Below, in pieces: positions 1 through 6,209 of a stretch of 11,089 nt of DNA. The stretch comes from CAZCAQ01 sp964563965 (GTDB taxonomy: Bacteria; Patescibacteriota; WWE3; UBA101185; UBA10185), in the NCBI GenBank assembly GCA_964563965.1, contig CAZLZI010000036.1, positions 1 through 11,089 of the forward strand, in the 5' to 3' direction. The position numbers and the translations under genes are program-made. Each line of letters opens with the position of its first letter. Position 1 is the stretch's first letter. The notes under the pieces were generated by a model that saw nothing but the letters and a program-made list of their open reading frames with translations, was not told the origin of the DNA and did no database searches.

Positions 1-593
1 TTAGTGTAAGCTAGGTATGCAGAATTAAAATTGGTTAATACATTTACTGTAGCAGCAAGAGTATCTAGATCAGTTTTTGTAACTGATGTAACTGATAGGT
101 CTGGGCCTGGAAGTACATCATACTTATAGAGGCCGCCAGGCTCCGTGCCATTCCCTTCTATTGCTAAATAGGCAGGGTTGTTGCCACTTAAATCTAATAC
201 TACTTCCATCAAATTGACAGGATGACTGAGTCGTGTTGCTTGATTGTATTGCGTAATAACTCCTTCTTGTCTGACAGCGAGTTTAACTGGTATTTTTCCA
301 TTTTCAGTTGGTTGGGCATATACTAAATGATAGCATGGTGTTTTATTGGCTGCTGATTCATAAACAAGTAATGCGTCGCCAACTGCCTCAGAAGGGCTGT
401 CTTCTGTGATAGCTTTAGGGTCAAATACCTTGGGATAGAATGTCGCTCGAACTAAACTCTTAAGACTGAGCTCATGTTTACCAAGAATACAGTACCTCCT
501 ATACTGTTCTGTTTGTTTAACTAAGCTCTCTGTTAATCTTATGCGCTCTTGAGCGTCTTTTTGTTCAGGTGTAAAATGGCTTGGTCTGACCAT
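1..593 (-). CDS. Unrecognised protein, N-terminal 197 residues (runs off left edge)
   Basis: The minus-strand frame is open from a stop at 645-647 to the window edge, with no internal stop, so the gene is partial at its C-terminus. I place the start at the ATG at 591-593 because an extended -10 element (TGC then TATAAG) ends 6 nt upstream of it, and because the in-frame codons further up lie in promoter sequence. The protein begins MVRPSHFTPEQK. A charged, probably helical stretch covers residues 8-35 (EQKDAQERIR), then comes a mixed alpha/beta region of about 160 residues with Gly/Pro-rich turns (NGTEPGG, LPGPDLS). I see no signal peptide, membrane segment, Cys pair or known catalytic motif, and I do not recognise the family. 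It follows alaS by 71 nt on the same strand but appears to have its own promoter, so a shared function with alaS is not implied. That it is a real gene is well supported. No function is assigned. Confidence 0.72.
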   Translation of the reverse strand, partial: MVRPSHFTPEQKDAQERIRLTESLVKQTEQYRRYCILGKHELSLKSLVRATFYPKVFDPKAITEDSPSEAVGDALLVYESAANKTPCYHLVYAQPTENGKIPVKLAVRQEGVITQYNQATRLSHPVNLMEVVLDLSGNNPAYLAIEGNGTEPGGLYKYDVLPGPDLSVTSVTKTDLDTLAATVNVLTNFNSAYLAYT

Positions 594-599
594 GCTGTA

Positions 600-628
600 C
601 TTATAGCACACAATACTAAGTGCATCAA
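600..628 (-). promoter_or_regulatory. Promoter of the 593 gene, leaderless type
   Basis: On the minus strand, TTGATG (623-628, 4/6 of the -35 consensus) is followed after exactly 17 bp by TATAAG (600-605, 5/6 of the -10 consensus). A TG at 607-608 gives an extended -10. The hexamer ends 6 nt before the ATG at 593, so the start of transcription should fall on or next to the start codon. No Shine-Dalgarno sequence is present. The element lies in the 71-nt gap downstream of alaS, so it is a promoter internal to the alaS run. Confidence 0.55.
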
Positions 629-664
629 ATGAGCAGGATCCTTTTCATCATAAGGTTAGAGAGG

Positions 665-2491
665 TTAGTTCGCGTGCTTCATGTATACCCTATAGTTACC
701 TATTCCAGTGGATTTTGTTTTAAAGATCTCAACATTTCCTATTTCTTTGGTGTTGTTAACATGGGGTCCTCCGCAAAACTCTTTGCTTAGTGCCTTGTCG
801 AGTGTGTTTCCTATGAAATATACCTTGACCATTTCACCATATTTCTCACCAAAAAAATGCAGAGCTCCTAGTTTTATCGCCTCTTCTTTAGCCATCTCCA
901 CAAAAGCAACATTTATCCCTTCGGTAATTTTTGCATTTACTAGTTCCTCGACTTTTCTATAATCTTCCGGAGTTGGCTCTTTTTTAGTTGTAAAATCAAA
1001 TCTTAACCTCTCGTTTGTTATATTACTTCCCATTTGTCTGGTGTCAGTTCCAAGAACTTCCCTTAAGGCCCAATGAAGAAGATGTGTTGCTGTGTGATAC
1101 TTAATTATTTGGTCTTCGTGTGAAGCAAGACCTCCCTTAAACTTTTGTGATGCGCCTTCGCGTGATTTGTCTTGATGTGCAGTTATCTGTTTTTTAAGTT
1201 GCGCTTCTATATCTGCCTTGTTAACGTGTTCTTGTAACTTGTCTTCCACATCATCCATGAATATTTCATAGGGATAGCCGTAGCTTTGATAAAAATCAAA
1301 TCCTTGGGTTGCGATTGTTTCCTCCGTAAGGTTTGGCTGATCTAAAAATGCAAATACCTTCCTCTGTGCACTGGTAAGTGTTTTCAAAAATTTGTTTTCT
1401 TCTTCTTGCAGTGTAGTTACAATGTCATCTAACTTATCTGTTATTTGGGGATACATAGTTGCAAACATCTCAGCAACGGTTGGTACCAGCTGTTTCGACA
1501 TCCCAGTTATGCCGAATTCTTTGTGAGAAAACCTGACCATTCGTCTGATTAATCTTCGTAAAACATAACCTTGATCTTTATTTGCTGGTTTAACATTATC
1601 CATAGCAAGAAAAGTACATGCTCTCATATGATCCGCAATGGTTCTCATAGCCTTGATAGTTCTTTGATCCTTTTGATAGTCCACGTTAGTTAATTTTTCA
1701 AGCTCTTGGATTAGTGGATAAAAGTTGTCTGTTTGGAAAATATCAGCTTTGTTTTGTACAGCCAAAGCAATTCTTTCAAGACCTCCGCCGAAATCAACAT
1801 TCTTTTGTGGTAATTCTTCCCAGCCCGATTCGCTCTTTCGGTACTGCATAAATACACTGTTACCGATTTCTATAAAGTCATCTTGGTAATCGACAGGATT
1901 TTTCCCAAGACCAGTGCCATCTTTACCTATGTAATAATAGATTTCGCTATCAGGACCACCGAGTTCCCCCACCGCTTCTCCACGCATCCACCAATTATCC
2001 GATTTACCTTGGGCAAATATTCTTTCACCTTCTTTTGCATCTAGTCCATACTTGTTAAAGATACCTTTTAATAGATCGATAGAAGCTTCATCTCTTGGAG
2101 CGTCAGTATCCCCTGCAAAAACTGTTGCATATAGTCTATTGATATCAATCCCTAACTTTTCAATAAATAATTCATAAACCCATGCAAGTTGCTCTTCTTT
2201 AAAATAGTCACCTAAGCTCCAATTACCAATCATATGAAAAGCAACAGTATGTCTATTAGTAGTTCCTACATTTTCCAAATCATCAAAGCGCAGACATCTT
2301 TGTACATTCATGAGCCTTTTCCCTTGTGGATGTACTTGTCCTGATAGGTAAGGTACAAGAGGAAACATACCGGAGTTTACAAAGAGCAAGGTTGGGTCAT
2401 TTTCTGGAACGAGGGATACGTTAGGTATAAGCTGGTGCCCTCGCTTTTCATAGAAATCCAAGTAAGTTTTAAGTATTTGATCTGAGTGCAT
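665..2491 (-). CDS. alaS: Alanyl-tRNA synthetase, short CPR-type form
   Basis: It charges tRNA-Ala with alanine. Numbering is from the ATG at 2491, which an upstream promoter supports over a TTG 18 nt earlier that lies in the promoter. Class II motif 1 (VPENDPTLLFVNSGM, about residues 28-42), motif 2 (RCLRFDDLENVG through GNWSLGDYFKEEQ, about 65-101) and motif 3 (VDFGGGLERIA, about 232-242) are present, followed by the tRNA-recognition segment (PANKDQGYVLRR, about 302-313). The editing-domain zinc ligands are kept: HTATH at 466-470 and Cys/His of CGGPH at 573-577. At 608 residues it is far shorter than the usual roughly 870. The beta-barrel part before HTATH is missing, with FKGG lying only a few residues upstream, and the chain stops right after the editing core with no C-Ala domain. 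The FDFYQSYGYP segment has Gln402 where E. coli has Asp400, a G3:U70 contact. The gene is divergent from the FtsA/PilM-like gene. Confidence 0.97.
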   Translation of the reverse strand: MHSDQILKTYLDFYEKRGHQLIPNVSLVPENDPTLLFVNSGMFPLVPYLSGQVHPQGKRLMNVQRCLRFDDLENVGTTNRHTVAFHMIGNWSLGDYFKEEQLAWVYELFIEKLGIDINRLYATVFAGDTDAPRDEASIDLLKGIFNKYGLDAKEGERIFAQGKSDNWWMRGEAVGELGGPDSEIYYYIGKDGTGLGKNPVDYQDDFIEIGNSVFMQYRKSESGWEELPQKNVDFGGGLERIALAVQNKADIFQTDNFYPLIQELEKLTNVDYQKDQRTIKAMRTIADHMRACTFLAMDNVKPANKDQGYVLRRLIRRMVRFSHKEFGITGMSKQLVPTVAEMFATMYPQITDKLDDIVTTLQEEENKFLKTLTSAQRKVFAFLDQPNLTEETIATQGFDFYQSYGYPYEIFMDDVEDKLQEHVNKADIEAQLKKQITAHQDKSREGASQKFKGGLASHEDQIIKYHTATHLLHWALREVLGTDTRQMGSNITNERLRFDFTTKKEPTPEDYRKVEELVNAKITEGINVAFVEMAKEEAIKLGALHFFGEKYGEMVKVYFIGNTLDKALSKEFCGGPHVNNTKEIGNVEIFKTKSTGIGNYRVYMKHAN

Positions 2492-2500
2492 AGTGAGGTA

Positions 2501-2528
2501 ATTACACAATATATTTTGCCATTGTCAA
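2501..2528 (-). promoter_or_regulatory. alaS promoter, leaderless type
   Basis: On the minus strand, a perfect -35 TTGACA (2523-2528) is followed after 16 bp by TGTAAT (2501-2506, 5/6 of the -10 consensus). The -10 ends 9 nt before the ATG at 2491, which puts the expected transcript start within about 3 nt of that ATG. The sequence before the ATG (TTACCTCACT) has no Shine-Dalgarno motif. The alternative TTG start at 2509 would lie between the -35 and -10 boxes, upstream of transcription, so it is rejected. Confidence 0.65.
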
Positions 2529-2543
2529 GTTATTTAATATAAT
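2516..2543 (+). promoter_or_regulatory. Promoter of the FtsA/PilM-like operon, leaderless type
   Basis: On the plus strand, TTGCCA (2516-2521, 5/6) is followed after 16 bp by a perfect TATAAT (2538-2543). Seven nucleotides separate it from the ATG at 2551, so transcription should start at that ATG. The upstream in-frame ATG at 2542 overlaps the -10 box itself and would not be in the transcript. This promoter is interleaved with the alaS promoter: each -35 box lies in the other's spacer, or at its edge, and the two -35 boxes are one base apart. Confidence 0.7.
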
Positions 2544-2550
2544 GATATCA

Positions 2551-3765
2551 ATGCTAAAACTGCCCGTTAGATTTTCCTCCCATAAGACCAAAAATTTTGC
2601 ATGTGTAGAGATCACATCAGACTATGTTAGATGTCTAGTCCTTGAGCCTCCAGTGACTCCTAGTGAGGATTTTAAAGTGTTAGGGGTCTCTAAAATAGCA
2701 ATTGAAAAAGGCTTTGTCCGAGCAGGTCTTATTATAGATACTGATAGGGTCTCTGCCGCTGTTAAGAGCGCAGTTTTGGATGCAGGGAAGGATGTTGACC
2801 ATTTATCAAAAGAGGTTATTGTCTCAATTGCTGGAGAGCTTTCTATTTGTAATATTACTACAGTTAAAATGACACGCCCTGAAAACACTCCACTTAAAAG
2901 GAAAGAAATAAATGCTATCTATTCGACTATTTCTCAATCTTCACTTGAAAATGCAGCTTTGTTGTTTATGCAATCCACAGGGAATGTAGATATAAAAATG
3001 GAACTCATTCTAAGTTCCGATGTCTATTTCAAACTAGACGGAGTTGTTGTCGACGCTTTAGAGAACAAAAAAGGTACAGATTTGGAAATTGCTTCTTTTT
3101 CTTCTTTTTCACCTCAATTCAATGTTTCAACTATTGAACTGGTATGTAAAAAAGCCGGTCTTAAGCTACTAGGTATCAGTCCCCAACTTTATGGACTTGC
3201 CCTTATGCTAAAGAAATTAAAAGGGGAGTATTTTGATGGGGTGATTCTTAATATCTCCAGTGACTTTACTGAGGTAGGAATTGTGTTTGGCGGAGGTTTA
3301 GTAGCCACTAAAACACTCGCTATCGGCTCATCACACTTTACAAGAGTAATAAGTGAGCGGCTTGGTCTGTCTTACAAAGACGCAAAGCTTAAAAAAATAC
3401 AATATATTAATACAACACTTTCATCTGAAGATACGCTTCTTCTTCAGGAGACAACAAGTGAACTACTTGAGTTGTGGCTAGATGGGATACAATTGCTGTT
3501 TGAGGAGTTCGAAGGTGTAAAAACATTTTCATCAAAAGTATATATTACCGGTGAGGATATAGACTTTCCTGGACTATTAGACATCTTGAGTAAAGAGCCA
3601 TGGACAAAATCCATAGCCTTTAAAGCCCCTCCGGAATATATTAAAGTATCATGTGAGGATTTTACGATGATTAGCGATACTACAGGTAAGTGTGTTGGTG
3701 GAGAGTTCGCTCCATTACTTGGTGTATCTAACGTATATTTATTTTTAAAAGGTATGCTAGAGTAG
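2551..3765 (+). CDS. FtsA/PilM-like actin-fold protein with degenerate nucleotide site
   Basis: The order of elements matches FtsA/PilM. Numbering is from the ATG at 2551. There is a strand 1 region (ACVEITSDYVRCLVLE, about 17-32), then the typical FtsA stretch GFVRAGLIIDTDRVSAAVKS (about 54-73) leading to EVIVSIAGE (about 88-96). An SHS2-like 1C domain follows, then the phosphate-2 region (ILNISSDFTEVGIVFGGG, about 232-249) with the downstream LAIGSSHFTRVISERL, and a degenerate adenosine motif (YITGEDIDFPGLLDIL). In FtsA the corresponding motifs are roughly DIGTS, DIGGGTTD and TGGG, so several phosphate-binding Gly and Asp residues are replaced here. Nucleotide binding may be weakened or lost. 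No membrane segment is visible, and no C-terminal amphipathic membrane-targeting helix is obvious, so it is probably cytoplasmic. It lies 4 nt upstream of a bitopic membrane protein, which suggests a PilM-like adaptor role (inference). Fold-family confidence is good, but whether it acts in division or an envelope complex is open. Confidence 0.8.
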   Translation: MLKLPVRFSSHKTKNFACVEITSDYVRCLVLEPPVTPSEDFKVLGVSKIAIEKGFVRAGLIIDTDRVSAAVKSAVLDAGKDVDHLSKEVIVSIAGELSICNITTVKMTRPENTPLKRKEINAIYSTISQSSLENAALLFMQSTGNVDIKMELILSSDVYFKLDGVVVDALENKKGTDLEIASFSSFSPQFNVSTIELVCKKAGLKLLGISPQLYGLALMLKKLKGEYFDGVILNISSDFTEVGIVFGGGLVATKTLAIGSSHFTRVISERLGLSYKDAKLKKIQYINTTLSSEDTLLLQETTSELLELWLDGIQLLFEEFEGVKTFSSKVYITGEDIDFPGLLDILSKEPWTKSIAFKAPPEYIKVSCEDFTMISDTTGKCVGGEFAPLLGVSNVYLFLKGMLE

Positions 3766-3769
3766 TCTG

Positions 3770-5314
3770 ATGAATAAACTCACGCTTGAAATACATGACG
3801 ATGTAATTTCTGCACTGAAGAAGATAAGGGATATCGATGGAACCTCTGTAGAAGTAGAAATACCCGATGGTGCCATCCTTTTAGATAACGTAATTAATCT
3901 TAAATTATTGGAAAAGAAAGCAGCAGATTTTAACAAGAGTCTGCATTTTCATACAACAGACGTAATAGGAAAAACAGTTATATCCTTATTAGATGACGAT
4001 AAAGAAGAAATGGAGGGTATGTTAACTAAGCATGTGACAATGGATGATTTAGAAGAAGTAGTAGATATAACTCCAGCAACGTCAAGATTTAGTTTTCATA
4101 TGCCTTCATTTCACCTACCAAGATTTAACTACCTTCTTCCAATAGTCCTTCTATTAGTAGTTGCTGGAGGTGGCATGTTCTATTTCACCACTAAAGCGCC
4201 TAAAGCCTATGCGAGTATTGTAGTTAACTCGCAACCTCTGACAAAAAGTATACCGATAAAGGTTGTCTTAGATGAAACCACAAGTGTAGATTCAAAAATA
4301 CTAAAGGGGATAAAGTACGCAGTTACAGTTACAGAAGAAAATACTATTGAGACCACAGGAGAGGTGGAGGAAGGTAAGAAAGCTTCTGGCGAGGTTAAAA
4401 TAACAAACAAAACACTCGACGATATAAAACTCAAAAAAGGGACTAAGCTTACAATAGATAACGATGATTCTGATTTAGAATTTATAACACTTGCTGAAAT
4501 AACTGTTCCTGCCAAGGTAGAAAATCCTGAAGATCCTCTTAAACCTGGACAACAAACATATACTTTGGGTGAGAAGAAAGTAGATATTGAGGCCGCTAAG
4601 ATTGGCTCTTCACATAATATAAAAGAAGATAAGGCATTGCGTGTTTCCGGTTACAAAGAATCGGAGTTATCTGCAAAAGCTGAAGAAGACTTTAAAGGTG
4701 GTAGTAGTGAGAAGGTAAAGGTAGTAGCCACAGAAGATATTGAATTAGTGACAAAAGATATGGCGCCAAAACTTATTGAGAAAAGTGAACAGTTATTAAA
4801 AGAAAAACAAACTACTTCTTCCCGTTTCATATCAGGAGCTATAAAAACTGAAATTCAGAAATCCGAGCTATCTGCTAAAGAAGGTGAGAAGGCTGAAAAG
4901 CTTACTGTCAAACAATCTTCCATATCCTCAGGTCTGTTTTATTCTAAGGCAGAACTTGATGCGTTAGTTGACAGTCTAGTTGATCAATTCATACCAGATG
5001 GCTATAAGCTTTCTTCTAAAGGCAGAGAAGTGAATGTTGAGGTGTTGGGTGAATCTGATAACTCTGTCCTCTCTCTGGAGGAGGCTGATTTACAAATAAC
5101 TCTTAAAACCTATGTTATCCCTGACATAAATCCTGAAAAGTTAAAGCAAGAGCTTGCCGGTAAAAGTCTTGCTGATGCTAAGAAAGTACTTGGAGGTGTA
5201 AGAAATATCATGTCTTATGATTTGAGATTAGATAAATCCATCCCCATTCCATTTTTTCAAAAGATCCCAAGTGATGTTGAAAGCATTACTTTAGAAGTAG
5301 AACTAAATGACTGA
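3770..5314 (+). CDS. Baseplate-J-like bitopic membrane protein (CPR type)
   Basis: This 514-residue protein has three parts. Residues 1-75 form a soluble alpha/beta domain (IPDGAILLDNVINLKLLEKK, then TTDVIGKTV) of the kind I associate with CPR proteins annotated as baseplate J-like. A single hydrophobic helix at about 121-139 (YLLPIVLLLVVAGGGMFYF) follows. The remaining 370 residues should be extracytoplasmic: a beta-rich region with TGEVEEGKKASGEVKITNKT (195-214) resembling a baseplate J wedge segment, a Lys/Glu-rich helical part, and the C-terminal segment LAGKSLADAKKVLGGVRNI (462-480) leading to PFFQKIPSDVESITLEVEL. No cleavable signal peptide is seen, and a cytoplasmic N-terminus is inferred. 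No other phage structural gene is present, so a prophage origin is unlikely. The start follows the FtsA/PilM-like stop by 4 nt, suggesting coupled expression, and the end overlaps ruvX by 8 nt. A weak extended -10 (TGCTAGAGT) ends 6 nt before its ATG. Exact role unknown. Confidence 0.78.
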   Translation: MNKLTLEIHDDVISALKKIRDIDGTSVEVEIPDGAILLDNVINLKLLEKKAADFNKSLHFHTTDVIGKTVISLLDDDKEEMEGMLTKHVTMDDLEEVVDITPATSRFSFHMPSFHLPRFNYLLPIVLLLVVAGGGMFYFTTKAPKAYASIVVNSQPLTKSIPIKVVLDETTSVDSKILKGIKYAVTVTEENTIETTGEVEEGKKASGEVKITNKTLDDIKLKKGTKLTIDNDDSDLEFITLAEITVPAKVENPEDPLKPGQQTYTLGEKKVDIEAAKIGSSHNIKEDKALRVSGYKESELSAKAEEDFKGGSSEKVKVVATEDIELVTKDMAPKLIEKSEQLLKEKQTTSSRFISGAIKTEIQKSELSAKEGEKAEKLTVKQSSISSGLFYSKAELDALVDSLVDQFIPDGYKLSSKGREVNVEVLGESDNSVLSLEEADLQITLKTYVIPDINPEKLKQELAGKSLADAKKVLGGVRNIMSYDLRLDKSIPIPFFQKIPSDVESITLEVELND

Positions 5315-5756
5315 GAAAATTATTAAGCGCATTACAAAAACACCAGACAGCGAAGAAATACTTCTTGGTATTGATTATGGAGAGCATAAAATTGGGCTTG
5401 CCTTTGGTAGGTCTGATGTAGTTATGCCTATTAAAATTGTTAATGCCAAGGATAGAGATTCGGCAATTAAAGAAATAATCCAAATTGCCAAAACTAACCA
5501 TGTAACTAAATTAGTTATTGGTCTTCCCTTATCGTTTGATAAAAAAGAAAATCTGCAGTCAAAGACTGTAAGGCAATTCACTAAATTACTTAATCACTAT
5601 CTCAAGCTTCCCTTTGAGTTTATAGATGAATATGGAACTTCAGATGATGCTCAAGGTTACCTTGTATTATCTGGGACAACCAAGAATCGCAGAGATATGG
5701 ATGATGCGATTGCAGCTGCTCTTATTCTTAAAAGATATTACAATAACAAAGCCTAG
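5307..5756 (+). CDS. ruvX: Putative pre-16S rRNA nuclease / Holliday junction resolvase, YqgF/RuvX family
   Basis: This 149-residue RNase H-fold protein matches YqgF/RuvX. It has the first strand with its metal-binding Asp (GIDYGEHKIGLAFG, 21-34, Asp23), VIGLPLS (70-76), the DER-type motif read here as DEYGTS (107-112, Glu108), and the C-terminal DDAIAAALILKRY (132-144, Asp133). The expected acidic residues are therefore present. Family members are assigned to 5'-end maturation of 16S rRNA or to resolution of recombination intermediates, and this sequence cannot choose between them. An N-terminal extension of about 15 residues precedes the first strand. The start overlaps the end of the baseplate-J-like gene by 8 nt (ATGACTGA), consistent with translational coupling and no separate promoter. 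Its stop codon overlaps that of the convergent zinc-ribbon gene. Confidence 0.93.
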   Translation: MTEKIIKRITKTPDSEEILLGIDYGEHKIGLAFGRSDVVMPIKIVNAKDRDSAIKEIIQIAKTNHVTKLVIGLPLSFDKKENLQSKTVRQFTKLLNHYLKLPFEFIDEYGTSDDAQGYLVLSGTTKNRRDMDDAIAAALILKRYYNNKA

Positions 5757-5953
5757 ACTTTTAGCATCTTAACTTCTTTTGATCCACACCCCATACATTC
5801 GAAATTTTCTCCTGGGTGTAGGCATGAAGGACAGAGATACATGTCATTCTTATAAATCAAATCTTCCTGTTTGCAGTTATTGCAAAGGAAGGCTACATTA
5901 TCTCTTTCAAGAGGTCCGCAATTTGGGCAGACGAATTTAAGTTCTTTAGTCAT
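5753..5953 (-). CDS. Small double zinc-ribbon protein
   Basis: This 66-residue protein contains four CxxC knuckles: Cys9/12, 24/27, 41/44 and 53/56. The spacing suggests two consecutive zinc ribbons, each holding one Zn ion (CPNC with CNNC, then CPSC with CMGC). There is no other domain and no membrane segment. Such proteins often contact nucleic acid or larger complexes, but no specific partner can be read from the sequence. The gene converges on ruvX and the two stop codons share bases inside the palindrome CTAG at 5753-5756, so there is no room for a conventional terminator between them. The start at 5953 is supported by an extended -10 six nucleotides upstream. The regular cysteine pattern makes this a real gene rather than a chance frame. 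Confidence 0.85.
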   Translation of the reverse strand: MTKELKFVCPNCGPLERDNVAFLCNNCKQEDLIYKNDMYLCPSCLHPGENFECMGCGSKEVKMLKV

Positions 5954-5959
5954 ATAGAG

Positions 5960-5968
5960 ATGCTATCA
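5960..5968 (-). promoter_or_regulatory. Extended -10 element of the zinc-ribbon gene
   Basis: On the minus strand, TGA followed by TAGCAT gives an extended -10 (TGnTAnnnT; hexamer at 5960-5965, 4/6). It ends 6 nt before the ATG at 5953. The -35 region at the expected distance (TTTTAT) is poor, as can happen with extended -10 promoters. No Shine-Dalgarno motif is present, so a leaderless mRNA is expected. Weaker than the other examples taken alone. Confidence 0.4.
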
Positions 5969-5993
5969 GATACACTCATGAGATAAAAGCGTT

Positions 5994-6022
5994 TTGACGT
6001 TCATTTCTTATTCTGTTAACCT
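5994..6022 (+). promoter_or_regulatory. Promoter of the small membrane protein / HAD operon, leaderless type
   Basis: TTGACG (5994-5999, 5/6 of -35) is followed after 17 bp by TAACCT (6017-6022). The TG at 6014-6015 makes an extended -10 (TGTTAACCT). The hexamer ends 7 nt before the ATG at 6030. A TTG that opens a longer in-frame reading at 5994 is the -35 box itself, so it is not a start codon. Confidence 0.5.
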
Positions 6023-6029
6023 AAAATCA

Positions 6030-6209
6030 ATGGAGGCAGTGTTATATTTTTATATTGCAGGGGGTATTGCTTACGCTGCATATATTTATCTTACAACCAG
6101 AGAGTCATTTGTATGGGTGCCTATTAACATTATCTTTGGGCCTTTAGTATTTATAATAGTTAAGCTCAGGTTATATATATTTATTTTGCGAACTAAATTT
6201 CATGTATAA
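6030..6209 (+). CDS. Small two-helix membrane protein
   Basis: This 59-residue hydrophobic protein starts at the ATG at 6030, chosen because the promoter places transcription at that codon. Two membrane helices are apparent, at about residues 2-21 (VLYFYIAGGIAYAAYIYL) and 27-46 (FVWVPINIIFGPLVFIIV), joined by a short TTRES loop. A basic tail follows (KLRLYIFILRTKFHV). There are no catalytic motifs and I do not recognise a family. Its end overlaps the HAD phosphatase start by 8 nt, so the two are probably co-transcribed and translationally coupled. The consistent hydrophobic pattern, its own promoter and the overlap support a real gene, but it is short. Confidence 0.6.
   Translation: MEAVLYFYIAGGIAYAAYIYLTTRESFVWVPINIIFGPLVFIIVKLRLYIFILRTKFHV

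Noticed and set aside
539..625. A second minus-strand frame (MHLVLCAISTAW, 28 residues) overlapping the start of the 593 gene
   Set aside because: It reads protein-like, but it is short, starts within the -35 box of a good promoter, has no Shine-Dalgarno motif, and the frame from 593 stays open for at least 197 residues. A frameshift joining the two is possible but unsupported.
625..651. Eight-codon minus-strand frame (MMKRILLI) just after alaS, as a leader peptide
   Set aside because: It ends upstream of the predicted transcript start of the next gene, and no attenuator hairpin or regulatory codon run is seen.
2492..2509. Longer alaS start at a TTG (adds MCNYLT)
   Set aside because: The TTG lies between the -35 and -10 boxes of the alaS promoter, so it would not be transcribed. 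The ATG at 2491 gives a family-typical N-terminus.
3770..5314. Prophage or contractile-injection baseplate gene
   Set aside because: The protein has an internal membrane helix and a CPR-type N-terminal domain, and no tail, sheath, spike or other phage structural gene is nearby.
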